From: Acidobacteriota bacterium
Lineage (GTDB): Bacteria; Acidobacteriota; Thermoanaerobaculia; UBA5066; Gp7-AA6
Assembly: GCA_027307335.1 (NCBI GenBank)
Contig: DAHUXD010000064.1
Coordinates: 1-64,000, forward strand
Reading direction: 5' to 3'
DNA length: 64,000 nucleotides
Part shown: in pieces, positions 25,229 to 33,352 of the stretch
Numbering within the stretch: the stretch's first letter is position 1
How the letters are laid out: every line of letters starts with the position of its first letter
The notes under the pieces: model-generated
What the model was told of the DNA's origin: nothing
Seen by the model: the letters and a program-made list of their open reading frames with translations, nothing else
The model's database searches: none
Position numbers and translations under genes: made by a program

Positions 25229-25340
25229 CACGCCTGCTCGCCGCCGAGGACGGCCGCGCAAAGAGAGACCGGCCAGCGAGGGCGCCGGACATGACCCCCT
25301 TCCGCAGAATGGCGAAGCCGCTGAACCGAGCGAGGCTTGA
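25104..25340 (+). CDS. Small protein with duplicated N-terminal module and AT-hook-like tail
   Basis: A 78-residue protein not matching any family I know. Residues 1-40 (HTITVSIQGDVSV, then ALPLFIRLKSVLQ) are the same module that begins the methyltransferase frame. Residues ~46-56 contain RRRGRPRKERP, a textbook AT-hook core (GRP flanked by basic residues), so minor-groove DNA binding is plausible. The tail is acidic and low-complexity. TTG 25,104 is chosen because AAAGGAG lies 6 bases upstream and the aligned paralogue supports it. Its stop overlaps the next start (TGATG), making it the first gene of the 25.1-28.3 kb operon. Confidence 0.65.
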   Translation: MHTITVSIQGDVSVQESVEVSDAEALPLFIRLKSVLQAEGAATPARRRGRPRKERPASEGAGHDPLPQNGEAAEPSEA

Positions 25341-25612
25341 TGACGGCCGCCGTCGGGATCGTCTCATCGCTCCAGGTCGGGGGCGGCGGTGGAGGCGCCG
25401 CCTCGCCCAGAGCGCTCGACTGTCTGGGGCTCCTCCTCGCCCTCGTCGTTCTGCCGATCCTTGCGTATTGCTTTCTCAAGTTTCGAGGCTCTCTCAACCG
25501 CTCTGACAAAGCGAAGCCTGACTTCACGAGCATTCGCTCGATGGGCAAGACCATCGTCAGCGCCCCTCCACCGGATGACGACGACCTGAATCAATTCGGA
25601 GATGTGAATTGA
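25340..25612 (+). CDS. Small single-pass membrane protein
   Basis: A 90-residue protein. A Gly-rich N-terminus (QVGGGGGGAAS) leads into one membrane helix (LGLLLALVVLPILAYCFLKF, residues ~29-49), then a basic/polar cytoplasmic tail ending in acidic DDDDLNQFGD. It is coupled on both sides: TGATG with the gene before and a 4-base overlap with the ATPase after. The position next to a coupling-type ATPase suggests a membrane anchor or partner for it, but no family is recognised. Confidence 0.7.
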   Translation: MTAAVGIVSSLQVGGGGGGAASPRALDCLGLLLALVVLPILAYCFLKFRGSLNRSDKAKPDFTSIRSMGKTIVSAPPPDDDDLNQFGDVN

Positions 25613-27213
25613 ATCTTTCCCGCTCCTTCTTCAGGCTCTTTCGCCGCGAGCACAGCCGCCGCGCGGCGGATGAAGAACGACGGAGCGCCGGCGCGCCCGC
25701 CCGGGCGGCCGAGGCCGTCATCGAGGCAGCTCTGAACAGCCTCGGCGGCTCCTCCGCGATCCCGATCGGCACTACCGACTCGGGCAGAGTCCTCTCGGTC
25801 GATCATTCGACCCTCGTCTCGAGCGGCCTCGTCGTGGGCGCGACCGGAGCCGGAAAAAGCCGGTTTCTGGTTGGACTCATCCTCCAGCTCCTTGAGCGCC
25901 TCGCATCCGGCGTCGAAATCGAGCTCGTCGATCCGAAGTACGAAACTTACGATCTTCTGAGCCTCGCGCTCGCCGCCCTCTGGTTGAAGACGAGCCCCTG
26001 GAAACGGGACGAGCTCTCCTCGCGTATCCGGGTCATCGACTGGGCGCGCGACTGGATCACTCCTTCGGCGCCTTTCGAGCGGGTGAGCGCCGATGTCTCC
26101 GACGCCTACCTCGCGCGCCTCCGTGCCGACGTCGTCGTCCAGGCGAACGCCCGCGACTACACCGATGCCATGCGGCACGGCTACTTCATGCTCGGGCGCC
26201 TTCTCATCGAAAAGCAGTTCCCCATGAACCTGCGCTTCGTAACCAAGCTCTTCCGCGACGAGCCCTTTCGTCGCCGGATCTCCTCAGGGATCGCCGACCC
26301 GGACGTGCGCGAGTACTTTCGCGACCTGGACCGCAATCTCCCCAAGCAGACGAGCGAGGGACTGCTCCGCCGCATCCAGGAGGACTTCTCGTTCCCTGAG
26401 ATCCGGTACTCGGAAGGCATCCCGCCCGCGGCTCTGAGGAAGCTCGTACCAACGGGCGCGCCCGCAATCGTCCTCGGCAACTACAGCTCGCGCATGAGCC
26501 TCCCTCAGTCGAAGGCGATCGAGCGAGCGAACCACAGAATCGTCGACGTACTTCTGAAAGCCCCGCGCCGGAGTCAGCTCCGGCCGGGGCTTCTTCTTCT
26601 TGAAGAGTCCCCGGTGCTCCTCTCGCGCTCCTCAGAATTGATCGACCCCTTGACCACCGCCGCGCGAACTCTGCGCTCCGTCGGCATGGGCATCGTCCAC
26701 CTTGCGCAGGACTTCTCGAATGCGCTGCCCGCAGACCTCGTCCGGACGCTTGTCCTCAATTCCCGGTGGACTGCGATGTTTCGCGTGCGGGAGGACGCGG
26801 AGCTGATCTACCCCCACGTGCTCTGGCTCGACGAGCCGCAGAAAGCCATGCCGGAATCGGTCAAGCGAAAGGTCTTCGCAAAGACGATGGAGGGGCTTCC
26901 CCAGCGCCGCTTCTATTTCCATGCGAAGGGCTACCCCGCTCTCCCGGCTACGTCTCTCGAGGTCCAGGACTTCGCGCAATCTGCCGGCGTCTCGTCGGAT
27001 GACGAGCTGCGGGAGATCTTCAGCCGCGAGATCGCGTCCCGCTGGGTGATCCCGACCTCGCTCGCCGCACGGTTGATCGCCGAGTGGGAAGCCGAGGTCA
27101 TCGATCGAGCGGAAGTTGCGCCCTCCTCTCCAAAGGCAGGAGGGAAACGCCCGCACAAAAGCCTCTCCGACCTCCTGAGAGATCTCGGCAAAGACGAGGA
27201 GGCCCCGGAATGA
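25609..27213 (+). CDS. Type IV coupling protein-like/HerA-FtsK superfamily ATPase
   Basis: A 534-residue P-loop ATPase. Walker A is GATGAGKS (residues 77-84) and Walker B-like LLLLEESP lies near residue 332. After it come an Arg/sensor stretch (AARTLRSVGMGIVHLAQDF) and SRWTAMFRVREDAELI, the pattern of TraD/VirD4-like coupling ATPases and related HerA-type pumps that feed DNA to a conjugation channel. There are no N-terminal membrane helices; the preceding 90-residue membrane protein may supply the anchor. TTG 25,609 has GGAG upstream. The start overlaps the gene before by 4 bases and the stop overlaps the next gene (ATGA). It is probably cytoplasmic and hexameric. Confidence 0.75.
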   Translation: MNLSRSFFRLFRREHSRRAADEERRSAGAPARAAEAVIEAALNSLGGSSAIPIGTTDSGRVLSVDHSTLVSSGLVVGATGAGKSRFLVGLILQLLERLASGVEIELVDPKYETYDLLSLALAALWLKTSPWKRDELSSRIRVIDWARDWITPSAPFERVSADVSDAYLARLRADVVVQANARDYTDAMRHGYFMLGRLLIEKQFPMNLRFVTKLFRDEPFRRRISSGIADPDVREYFRDLDRNLPKQTSEGLLRRIQEDFSFPEIRYSEGIPPAALRKLVPTGAPAIVLGNYSSRMSLPQSKAIERANHRIVDVLLKAPRRSQLRPGLLLLEESPVLLSRSSELIDPLTTAARTLRSVGMGIVHLAQDFSNALPADLVRTLVLNSRWTAMFRVREDAELIYPHVLWLDEPQKAMPESVKRKVFAKTMEGLPQRRFYFHAKGYPALPATSLEVQDFAQSAGVSSDDELREIFSREIASRWVIPTSLAARLIAEWEAEVIDRAEVAPSSPKAGGKRPHKSLSDLLRDLGKDEEAPE

Positions 27214-27533
27214 ACTTTCCATGGAAAGTAATCCTGCGCGCTTCGCTCATCGGCACGCTCTATGCCCTGGCCGCGCCGGTCTACATCGTCCTCGGAGCCG
27301 TACGCCTCAACCGCCTCTTCGAAGCGTTCGTGACGATACGCTCAGGGTGCCTCACCTGCATCCACTGCGGCCACGACAATGTCTTGAACCGCCTCGCGAC
27401 GTGCAACCGATGCCGCGCGACCGAGTACGGCTCGCTCCTCTATTGTTCCTTCTGCGGCCAGGTCTCGCGGTACCTGCCGTGCGGAGGGTGTGGCGTCACG
27501 CTTCGCGTCCTCCCGGGAGCGGGGGCGAAGTGA
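27210..27533 (+). CDS. Membrane-anchored double zinc-ribbon protein
   Basis: A 107-residue protein. One N-terminal membrane helix (LIGTLYALAAPVYIVLGAV, ~13-31) is followed by four Cys pairs: CLTCIHC, CNRC, CSFC and CGGC, i.e. two zinc ribbons. The start overlaps the ATPase stop (ATGA) and the stop overlaps the next start (GTGA), so it belongs to the same operon. Zinc ribbons of this style often mediate protein or nucleic-acid contacts; its role in the transfer cluster is unknown. Confidence 0.7.
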   Translation: MNFPWKVILRASLIGTLYALAAPVYIVLGAVRLNRLFEAFVTIRSGCLTCIHCGHDNVLNRLATCNRCRATEYGSLLYCSFCGQVSRYLPCGGCGVTLRVLPGAGAK

Positions 27534-28321
27534 AGGACCCCCGACAGGCGCATCGGGCGTTGAAGCGAGACCTCGAGGCGGGAGCCTGGATCGGAAGGGG
27601 CTACGAAGTCGCTCAGTACCAGCTCCACGAGGCCGTCTTTTTCGGCAAGTCGCCGGTCGTCGTCTCGCGCTTCACGAAAAGGTGGCGCGAGCGCGGATAT
27701 CTCTTCGTCGAGCGCTGGAACCGCGTCGGCATGAACCGTCTGCGGCTCACGTCCAAAGGCCGCGACTTCCTGCTGCTCCATGCCGCAGCCGACACTGAAG
27801 ACCTTTTTGTCCCCGCGCGAGCGGTGGCTCCCAAAGACCTCGCTCATCGGCTCTGGATTAACGACCTGCGTGTCGTGCTGGGACGCATGTCCCCGAAGCC
27901 CGAGCTCCTGCTGCCAGCGTGGGCACTGGAACGCCGCTTCGTCCCGCGCCTGCCGGCCATTCCCGATGTGCTCTCGGTAACACGCGGCGGCGCATCGACT
28001 AGAGCTCTAGCCGTCGAAGTGGACTTGGGCGGCGAGCCGCTTCGAAGCGTCTTTGTCCCGAAGCTCGCCGTTCTGCAGGACGTCCTCCAGGGCATGTCGA
28101 AGGAGGGCTCCGCCGCGATTCTTGTCTTGACCTCGAGCGACAGGCGGCGGGACACGATTGCCGCCTTGACCTCTAACCTCGATGGCTCGATTCCGATTGC
28201 CGTCGAAACGCTGCCCAGGGAGTGCGGCCGCGATGGTCTTCTCTCGCTCGAGCGGATGTTCAATCCAACCGTGAACCCGACTTCACAGCCCGAAGCGGAG
28301 AAGGCTCGATGTTTCAGCTAG
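27530..28321 (+). CDS. Replication-relaxation-like (Replic_Relax) winged-helix protein
   Basis: A 263-residue protein. The N-terminal half is a winged helix (VVVSRFTKRWRERGYLFVER, then NRLRLTSKGRDFLLLH). The second half contains LAHRLWINDLRVVLG and an acidic nuclease-fold-like strand (ALAVEVDLGGEPLRSV). Both features fit the replication-relaxation family carried by conjugative plasmids and ICEs next to TraD-like ATPases. Such proteins are thought to help nick or bind transfer DNA, though the activity is poorly established. GTG 27,530 overlaps the preceding stop. This is the last gene of the transfer-like operon; no recognisable relaxase (HUH motif) is present in the window. Confidence 0.65.
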   Translation: MKDPRQAHRALKRDLEAGAWIGRGYEVAQYQLHEAVFFGKSPVVVSRFTKRWRERGYLFVERWNRVGMNRLRLTSKGRDFLLLHAAADTEDLFVPARAVAPKDLAHRLWINDLRVVLGRMSPKPELLLPAWALERRFVPRLPAIPDVLSVTRGGASTRALAVEVDLGGEPLRSVFVPKLAVLQDVLQGMSKEGSAAILVLTSSDRRRDTIAALTSNLDGSIPIAVETLPRECGRDGLLSLERMFNPTVNPTSQPEAEKARCFS

Positions 28322-28355
28322 TTGCGTTTTCGGCGAGGGCGGCGCTTAGGGAGGA

Positions 28356-29261
28356 TCACTCGCGGACGTGCCTCTCCAAAATCAAATCGAGAATCCTCTT
28401 CAACTCCACCAACGAGTTCCGGACGATCTCGCCATCGGCCCAAGCACCCTTTCCTCGGTGACTCAGGTTATTCCGCACCTGGTAATAGTAGAGGGCTGCC
28501 TTCGGAGGATTTGCGGGGTCGAGTACGTAGACGTCAGTTGGATCCCGTGAATCACAAACTTGGTCTCGGCGTGTGATGCCTGCCTTCCTGAAGGCCGCTT
28601 GAAATACCTCGTGTTTCCCAAGACTCTTTACTCTCGCCAAGGGACCAAGGCCAGGACCAAGAAGAAGAGCTGTATAGCGTTCAACGGCAGACCACAAGAG
28701 CAGGTAAGCCATCTGCAGCCGGAAGAACCGCGGCCAGTCCGGCCAATCGAAACCAGCGCCGGCTTCGGAAGAGGTCGAACTCTCGACCTCAGGGAGGCCG
28801 TAGCTGAAAACCGGGTCATCGCAGAGTGTCCAGGATGATGTCTCGAGCAGCGCGGCCCGACCCTTCTCTAGCTTCTTTCCGACGAGCACGTTCACCGGGG
28901 CCCGCGGGTCGCGCAGTCTTACGTCATCCTTCCAGAAGTAGTGGTTCCGCGGCTCGAAGGCGCAAATGGTCGCGTAAGCCTGCTCACTCAACTCCGGCCT
29001 AAACGACAGAAGAAATCCATCGATCAATTCCTTCTCCGGCGAATCCAGCTCCAGCAGAGGCAGACCGTCCCGGATCCAAAGCCTGCCGTCGATTGTTGCC
29101 GGCGAGGGAGCCTGTGAGAGAAATCGCTCGACCTGATGGTGCGCCGGTTCCCGTGGCTTCAGCGACCCGTACGCGAAGAACGGCAAGCTCGTGTCTCGAG
29201 GAGGAGGAATGCTTCCGCCCTCGCTCTCGGTACCATCTGAAGGTGGTGGGTCTTTTTTCAT
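28356..29261 (-). CDS. GGCT/AIG2-like domain fused to a HEPN-like domain
   Basis: A 301-residue protein. The N-terminal ~130 residues look like a gamma-glutamylcyclotransferase/AIG2 fold: FFAYGSLKPREPAHH (YGSL at 31-34) and, at ~105-120, CAFEPRNHYFWKDDV with the Glu and aromatic residues of that family. The C-terminal ~130 residues are helical (FFRLQMAYLLLWSAVERYTA) and end in VRNNLSHRGKG (Arg263, His268), the R-x4-H motif of HEPN ribonucleases. HEPN domains act in toxin-antitoxin and anti-phage systems. The fusion is unfamiliar to me. It stands alone on the minus strand, 44 bases downstream of the J-domain gene, with no cognate antitoxin evident. Domain assignments are by motif only. Confidence 0.6.
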   Translation of the reverse strand: MKKDPPPSDGTESEGGSIPPPRDTSLPFFAYGSLKPREPAHHQVERFLSQAPSPATIDGRLWIRDGLPLLELDSPEKELIDGFLLSFRPELSEQAYATICAFEPRNHYFWKDDVRLRDPRAPVNVLVGKKLEKGRAALLETSSWTLCDDPVFSYGLPEVESSTSSEAGAGFDWPDWPRFFRLQMAYLLLWSAVERYTALLLGPGLGPLARVKSLGKHEVFQAAFRKAGITRRDQVCDSRDPTDVYVLDPANPPKAALYYYQVRNNLSHRGKGAWADGEIVRNSLVELKRILDLILERHVRE

Positions 29262-29304
29262 TCAGCAGCCGACTTGAGCGAGCCGGCTGCGAGGATCATA
29301 TCGG

Positions 29305-30420
29305 TCAGGGAGAAGACCGGCGGCTATGGTCGATACATCGGACGCGACGCCCGCCGGGGAGCTCCCACCAGCCGTCGATGCATCCGCTCCCAACCGTTGC
29401 GCGATGCACAGGCGTCGACCGAAGGCGCCAGGGCTCGTTCACTGAGCTCGCGGATTCACTCTCCCAGACCGCCTGCCATAACCCCCGATTCTGCGGCGTC
29501 TCCCACGTACCCCGAATTCGCTCTGAGGACACGTCGGAAGCGACCAGGGTCATCGAAAACTCTTTTCGCTCACATCTTTTGTTGAGCGCGACGGTCAATT
29601 CCGTCACGGAACCACGAATCGTCGCCCGCCAGATTCTTCTGTCGTGGGTTTCTGTCGAGAACCCTGAAATCTCGTCTCCGCGTTGCTCAAGACGCATGAC
29701 GAACGGCACCCTCGTACCGAACCAATCGAAGCTGCCCCGCCATTTCCCGGAGAGATGAACCGGACGGAGAGATTGGGTCGGCTCCGGTGCGGACGGCGTC
29801 GGCTCTGACGCGACAGGAGTCGGTGTCGGCGTGGGCGGCTCCGGTTCTCGCGTGGGCGTCGGCACGGGGATAGTCGGCGTTTGTTCAGGGGTCACCGGAA
29901 CTGCCGTGGGTTCCTTCTCCCTCTCGACGGCCTCAGCTCGTCCCGGCGGAGAGATGCTCTGCGCCTGCTCAGTCGATGCCCTGTGGCAAGCCACATAGGA
30001 AACGAGAGCCAGAACCACAATGGCGCCCGCGGCAGCTCCGCCGACGAGCACGCCGCGTAAAAAGAACAGGTATCGATAGGCGCCTTGCGCCGAGGGCGGA
30101 GGCGCCGCGGCCTGTGCCCCGGCCGAGCTCGAAAACCCTGACGGGGGAGGAGGCGGTGGAGCACTAGCCCCGGTGGAACTGAAGCCCGAGGTTGCACCGG
30201 CCTTCCGACTCTGACCCAAGTCATAGTCGTAGATCTGCCGGCGGCTGGGATCTCCGAGAACCTGATAAGCGAGATTGATCTCCTTGAACTTCTCCTCGGC
30301 GCCCTTTCTCTTGTTTCGGTCGGGGTGGTACTTCTTCGCGAGCCGGCGATACGAGCGCTTGATCTCGTCCTGGGTCGCCGCTTCGGAGACCTCGAGAGTC
30401 TCGTAGTGAGTGCGGCTCAC
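29305..30420 (-). CDS. Membrane-anchored J-domain (DnaJ-like) protein
   Basis: A 371-residue protein. Residues 1-70 are a J-domain ([23 protein letters not shown] at 32-34, [20 protein letters not shown]) able to recruit Hsp70 and stimulate its ATPase. A Pro/Ser linker and one membrane helix ([20 protein letters not shown], ~128-150) follow, then a Pro/Thr spacer and a ~110-residue beta-rich C-terminal domain ([20 protein letters not shown], then [15 protein letters not shown]) that I do not recognise. The start overlaps the VWA gene stop by 4 bases. The J-domain faces the cytoplasm and the beta domain the other side. Confidence 0.82.
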   Translation of the reverse strand: MSRTHYETLEVSEAATQDEIKRSYRRLAKKYHPDRNKRKGAEEKFKEINLAYQVLGDPSRRQIYDYDLGQSRKAGATSGFSSTGASAPPPPPPSGFSSSAGAQAAAPPPSAQGAYRYLFFLRGVLVGGAAAGAIVVLALVSYVACHRASTEQAQSISPPGRAEAVEREKEPTAVPVTPEQTPTIPVPTPTREPEPPTPTPTPVASEPTPSAPEPTQSLRPVHLSGKWRGSFDWFGTRVPFVMRLEQRGDEISGFSTETHDRRIWRATIRGSVTELTVALNKRCERKEFSMTLVASDVSSERIRGTWETPQNRGLWQAVWESESASSVNEPWRLRSTPVHRATVGSGCIDGWWELPGGRRVRCIDHSRRSSP

Positions 30421-31142
30421 TTCGAGCTCGAGGTCCTCGCCGGCAGAAGCCGAGCCGCGGAGGAGATGGCGACTTCGAGCTCGCTGTCGGCAACCGTCGT
30501 CGCGAGGCCGGAGGCCGTCGCGAGCTTCTTCAAGAAGTCATCGTCGGCGTCATGGGTGCCGATCGCGATGATCGTGATGTCATGCCGCTTCGCCTCCCTG
30601 GCTGCGGCGAGTGCGGAGTCGGCGCTGTCGGGATAGCCGTCGGTCACGAGAACGATCGCGCGGGGGCCTTGCCGGTCTGCGAGCTTTGAGCCGGCTAGGT
30701 TGATCGCGGCGGCCATGTTCGTTGTCGCCTGAAGTCCGACCTCGGAGAGTCCGGAGCGGATCGGGGGAAGGCTCGTCGTCGGATTGGTCCGAACTGAGGC
30801 CCAGCTCGAGAAGTGGACGATGCCGACCGCATAGCCCTTTCCGATCGCGTCCTCGGCAAAGGAAAGACCGCCGTCTTTCGCCTGGCGGAGCTTCGCCTCG
30901 TCCATGCTGGCGGAGATGTCGAGGAGCAGGTACACGGTTGCACGACCGGTAGCCTCGGGCGTTGGAGTGCTTAGTGCCCGCGAAGGCGGGACGGAGCGTT
31001 CGATGGCGGAGCTTCCTCGCGCTTCGCCCGGCGCTGTGAGCAGGCGATCGAGAATGGTTTGAAGTCCTTTCATGGCGGGAAGCATGCGGTCCACCCTGCC
31101 TTTCGAACCCGAGGCCATCGAAATGGCCAAGGGCTCCAGCAA
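30417..31142 (-). CDS. von Willebrand factor A-domain protein
   Basis: A 241-residue VWA protein with a complete MIDAS metal site: DISAS (75-79) after YLLL, Thr in [12 protein letters not shown] (~141), and Asp in [12 protein letters not shown] (168). No signal peptide or membrane helix, so it is cytosolic. It is translationally coupled to the J-domain protein (ATGA). VWA proteins often scaffold chaperone-like AAA+ complexes, and VWA/chaperone pairs occur in bacterial conflict systems; here the partner is a J-protein. The start is uncertain: ATG 31,142, or the internal Met of MKGLQ (~31,073), neither with a strong ribosome site. Confidence 0.8.
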   Translation of the reverse strand: MLEPLAISMASGSKGRVDRMLPAMKGLQTILDRLLTAPGEARGSSAIERSVPPSRALSTPTPEATGRATVYLLLDISASMDEAKLRQAKDGGLSFAEDAIGKGYAVGIVHFSSWASVRTNPTTSLPPIRSGLSEVGLQATTNMAAAINLAGSKLADRQGPRAIVLVTDGYPDSADSALAAAREAKRHDITIIAIGTHDADDDFLKKLATASGLATTVADSELEVAISSAARLLPARTSSSK

Positions 31143-31444
31143 GGAATCTTTCGATGTACTTCGGACGAATGATGTCCGAGTGGGGAGGCACAGCCGGGGG
31201 CGAGGCTTTCAGCGCGCCGATAACCGGAGTAATGAAGCAAGGCTTGGGGTCGCTTCTATGGTCGGCTCAAGCCCTACCGAACCCTCTGTTGGCTCATCAC
31301 GTGCGGAGGGGTCTTGTGCGGCTGTATCCGTGTGGCACAATTAGAGAAAGTCCTACCGATTCACAGCTCACAGCTCAGAATCTGGCCTCGGCGGTTTAGC
31401 TCACGGCGATACCTGTCGGCCGGATTGCAGGGCCCCCTCTTTCC
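31143..31444. other. Intergenic, divergent spacer
   Basis: About 300 bases between the minus-strand VWA gene and the plus-strand zincin-like gene. An 81-codon frame at 31,154-31,399 (plus) has no ribosome site and an unconvincing protein sequence. Divergent promoters are expected here, but none matches a consensus well. Confidence 0.4.
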
Positions 31445-32404
31445 ATGGAACCCAATCCCGAACGCAAATCAGGTGTATCCAGAGTACTCTCGGAGTCCCC
31501 AGAGCGGGAAGCTGCCCTCTCGAAGCGCTTCGAAGATGCTCTTCGAACGCAGGAGTTCGGTTCATTCGAGCGATCTCCAACCCCCGAGGAGGGTGCCGTT
31601 ATTGTTCAACTGATTCCCGCCGTTGCAGAGTTCGTAGAGAAGTATGGAGGAACTCCCGTCGACAGCATCTCCGCCGCGAACATCCATCTCCTAGACCCGG
31701 ACCGCCTTGCCCCTGAGGACCGCGAGGCAATTGATCGTATGAACATCGGGGGCGTGTACGACCGTGAGCGCCAGGCCGTCTTCATAGCTCCCGCCGATTC
31801 ACTGCTGACGACGGCTCAGCGAATTGCACATGAGCTCCTCCATTTCCACAGTTATCAGTCGGTGCACGACGAAGGTCCCGAAGGTCGGCCCTCGCCGCGG
31901 CGCATCGGATTCGGAGCGTTCGATAAGTCCATGACGACACGGTATTTCCGCGATCTCGACGAGGCAATCGTCGAGGAACTTGTTCTTCGGCTTGACGATC
32001 AATGCTTCAAGAAATTCGAAGCCTTGACCTCCGCTTTGACACGGCGAGAGCGGTTCAGGCTCACAACGAGAGCGCCGCGGGAGATCGCGGCTGTCACTGA
32101 TCAGCAACTACCAGACGGCACCTGGCAAACGCGACTCGAGAGCTGGAGGTACAGCCGACCGCGAGCTCAACTTGGCACCCTCCTCAAGGACATCTGCGAT
32201 CGAAATCGCGGCCGGTTCAGCGACCCGGAAGCGGTCTTCGAAGTATTCGCGCGAGCCGTCTTTACGGGGCGACTCCTTGAGCTCGCACGCCTCGTGGAGG
32301 ACACTTTCGGCAAGGGCTCTTTTGCGACACTCGCCAAGGAAACGATGTCTTCTGACCGCCTCAGCGCTGCTCAAGACCCTGTCGACGACAGGAGCGCCCC
32401 CTGA
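31445..32404 (+). CDS. Putative zinc metallopeptidase (HExxH protein)
   Basis: A 319-residue protein of no family I can name. It contains HELLHFH (His129, Glu130, His133, plus His135) at the end of a helix (TAQRIAHELLHFHS), the gluzincin/zincin zinc site. About 40 residues later an acidic helix (DLDEAIVEELVLRL) could supply the third ligand. No signal peptide or membrane segment is seen, so it would act in the cytoplasm, or be delivered by another route. The ATG at 31,445 has only a weak purine stretch upstream. Its neighbours are stress/conflict-type genes, so a proteolytic toxin or effector is possible but unproven. Confidence 0.55.
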   Translation: MEPNPERKSGVSRVLSESPEREAALSKRFEDALRTQEFGSFERSPTPEEGAVIVQLIPAVAEFVEKYGGTPVDSISAANIHLLDPDRLAPEDREAIDRMNIGGVYDRERQAVFIAPADSLLTTAQRIAHELLHFHSYQSVHDEGPEGRPSPRRIGFGAFDKSMTTRYFRDLDEAIVEELVLRLDDQCFKKFEALTSALTRRERFRLTTRAPREIAAVTDQQLPDGTWQTRLESWRYSRPRAQLGTLLKDICDRNRGRFSDPEAVFEVFARAVFTGRLLELARLVEDTFGKGSFATLAKETMSSDRLSAAQDPVDDRSAP

Positions 32405-32408
32405 AAGG

Positions 32409-32603
32409 CTACTTCTTGTCTACCTCACCTCGGGAGTACTTCTCTCCCGCGTTCCGGTCCGCCTCGTCGCGACTCCAGCCATGGCCGGTATACGTGTTGT
32501 CGTCCTTATGAACGACGGTCACGTCCTGAGTGATCTTGTGGCCGATTACGAATTCCGTGTCGTGTGTTACCTTATCCGGAGCGCTCTCGTCATCCTTCGC
32601 CAT
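32409..32603 (-). CDS. Small acidic protein, hypothetical
   Basis: A 64-residue charged protein (MAKDDESAPDKVTHDTEF to SRGEVDKK). ATG 32,603 is chosen because AAGGAGG lies five bases upstream; an upstream in-frame start at 32,636 lacks one. No domain recognised. Its 3' end abuts the convergent zincin-like gene. Confidence 0.6.
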   Translation of the reverse strand: MAKDDESAPDKVTHDTEFVIGHKITQDVTVVHKDDNTYTGHGWSRDEADRNAGEKYSRGEVDKK

Positions 32604-32677
32604 GGCGTCCTCCTTCTCACAGAGCCCTGCAATCACTCACCGTTGCCGGCACAAACTGTACCGTGCATATCGTCACG

Positions 32678-32950
32678 CTATTTGGTGGGAAGGAAAAACG
32701 TCGTGGTCCCGCTTGTCGCCACGACCTCGTGAGCTTTGCCCGCAGCGGTCGCAGCCTCGCGACCGATCTGGCAGCCCTTCGCAGAATCCACGTTGACCGC
32801 GTAGTACTCTGCCGGGGGAAGAGCATAAGTCCGGTTGTCGTTGCCCCTAATCGTCCGCGAGAAGCCGCGCCTCGCCATCTCCTGATGTAGCTCCTCGTAG
32901 TCCGCCTCCGTCGCGTACCCTTTCAACTCAACTCGAACAATGCAGTCCAT
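32678..32950 (-). CDS. Small DUF2622/GhoS-like protein
   Basis: A 90-residue protein with MDCIVRVELKGYATEADYEE followed by LHQEMARRGFSRTI and ALPPAEYYAV. This pattern (VRVEL.G....DY..LH..M...GFSRTI) resembles small proteins annotated as DUF2622 or GhoS-like, a ferredoxin-fold family that includes the antitoxin RNase of a type V toxin-antitoxin pair. No GhoT-like membrane toxin peptide is visible beside it, so a toxin-antitoxin role is not supported. A GGAGGG site lies ~10 bases before ATG 32,950. Confidence 0.5.
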   Translation of the reverse strand: MDCIVRVELKGYATEADYEELHQEMARRGFSRTIRGNDNRTYALPPAEYYAVNVDSAKGCQIGREAATAAGKAHEVVATSGTTTFFLPTK

Positions 32951-32989
32951 TGCAGTTGCGCCCTCCACGCCGCCTGGGCCTTAGGTCGA

Positions 32990-33298
32990 CTACTTCCTCT
33001 CTACAGGAAAAGGCCGCTCTGAACGGCCGGCTGCCTGGGCAGCAAGCGTTGGGCGCACAGCGACCGCTGCGACGTGCAACTTCCTCAGTGCGTGCGGGGC
33101 CGCGCCCGTGTCGGCTACCTTGGGTTCACGGTCGGAGATGTACGCGACGACCCTGAGGTCCCCGTCGTCGGCCTTGACTCGCGCCTGAACGATCGCCTCA
33201 TGCGCAGAGATCTCGAGCTCCGCGTCGACGCCCGCCTCACGCAGACACTCCTGGAGCCTTCGTGCCAGTTCGTCCTTGACTTGGCTGTGCTTCGGCAT
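32990..33298 (-). CDS. Small hypothetical protein
   Basis: A 102-residue protein (MPKHSQVKDELARRLQECLR start), alpha/beta in character with a Ser/Arg-rich end. It has a very good ribosome site (GGGAGGACCC-ATG). No family is recognised. It forms a loose minus-strand run with the two small genes that follow it, spacings 39 and 74 bases. Confidence 0.6.
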   Translation of the reverse strand: MPKHSQVKDELARRLQECLREAGVDAELEISAHEAIVQARVKADDGDLRVVAYISDREPKVADTGAAPHALRKLHVAAVAVRPTLAAQAAGRSERPFPVERK

Positions 33299-33352
33299 GG
33301 GTCCTCCCTATCGAGGAAGCAGGGCGAGCGCGACGCTTTGGTTCAGACTCGA

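Noticed and set aside
31154-31399. 81-codon plus-strand frame between the VWA and zincin-like genes
   Set aside because: No ribosome site, no domain, and it occupies the expected divergent promoter region.
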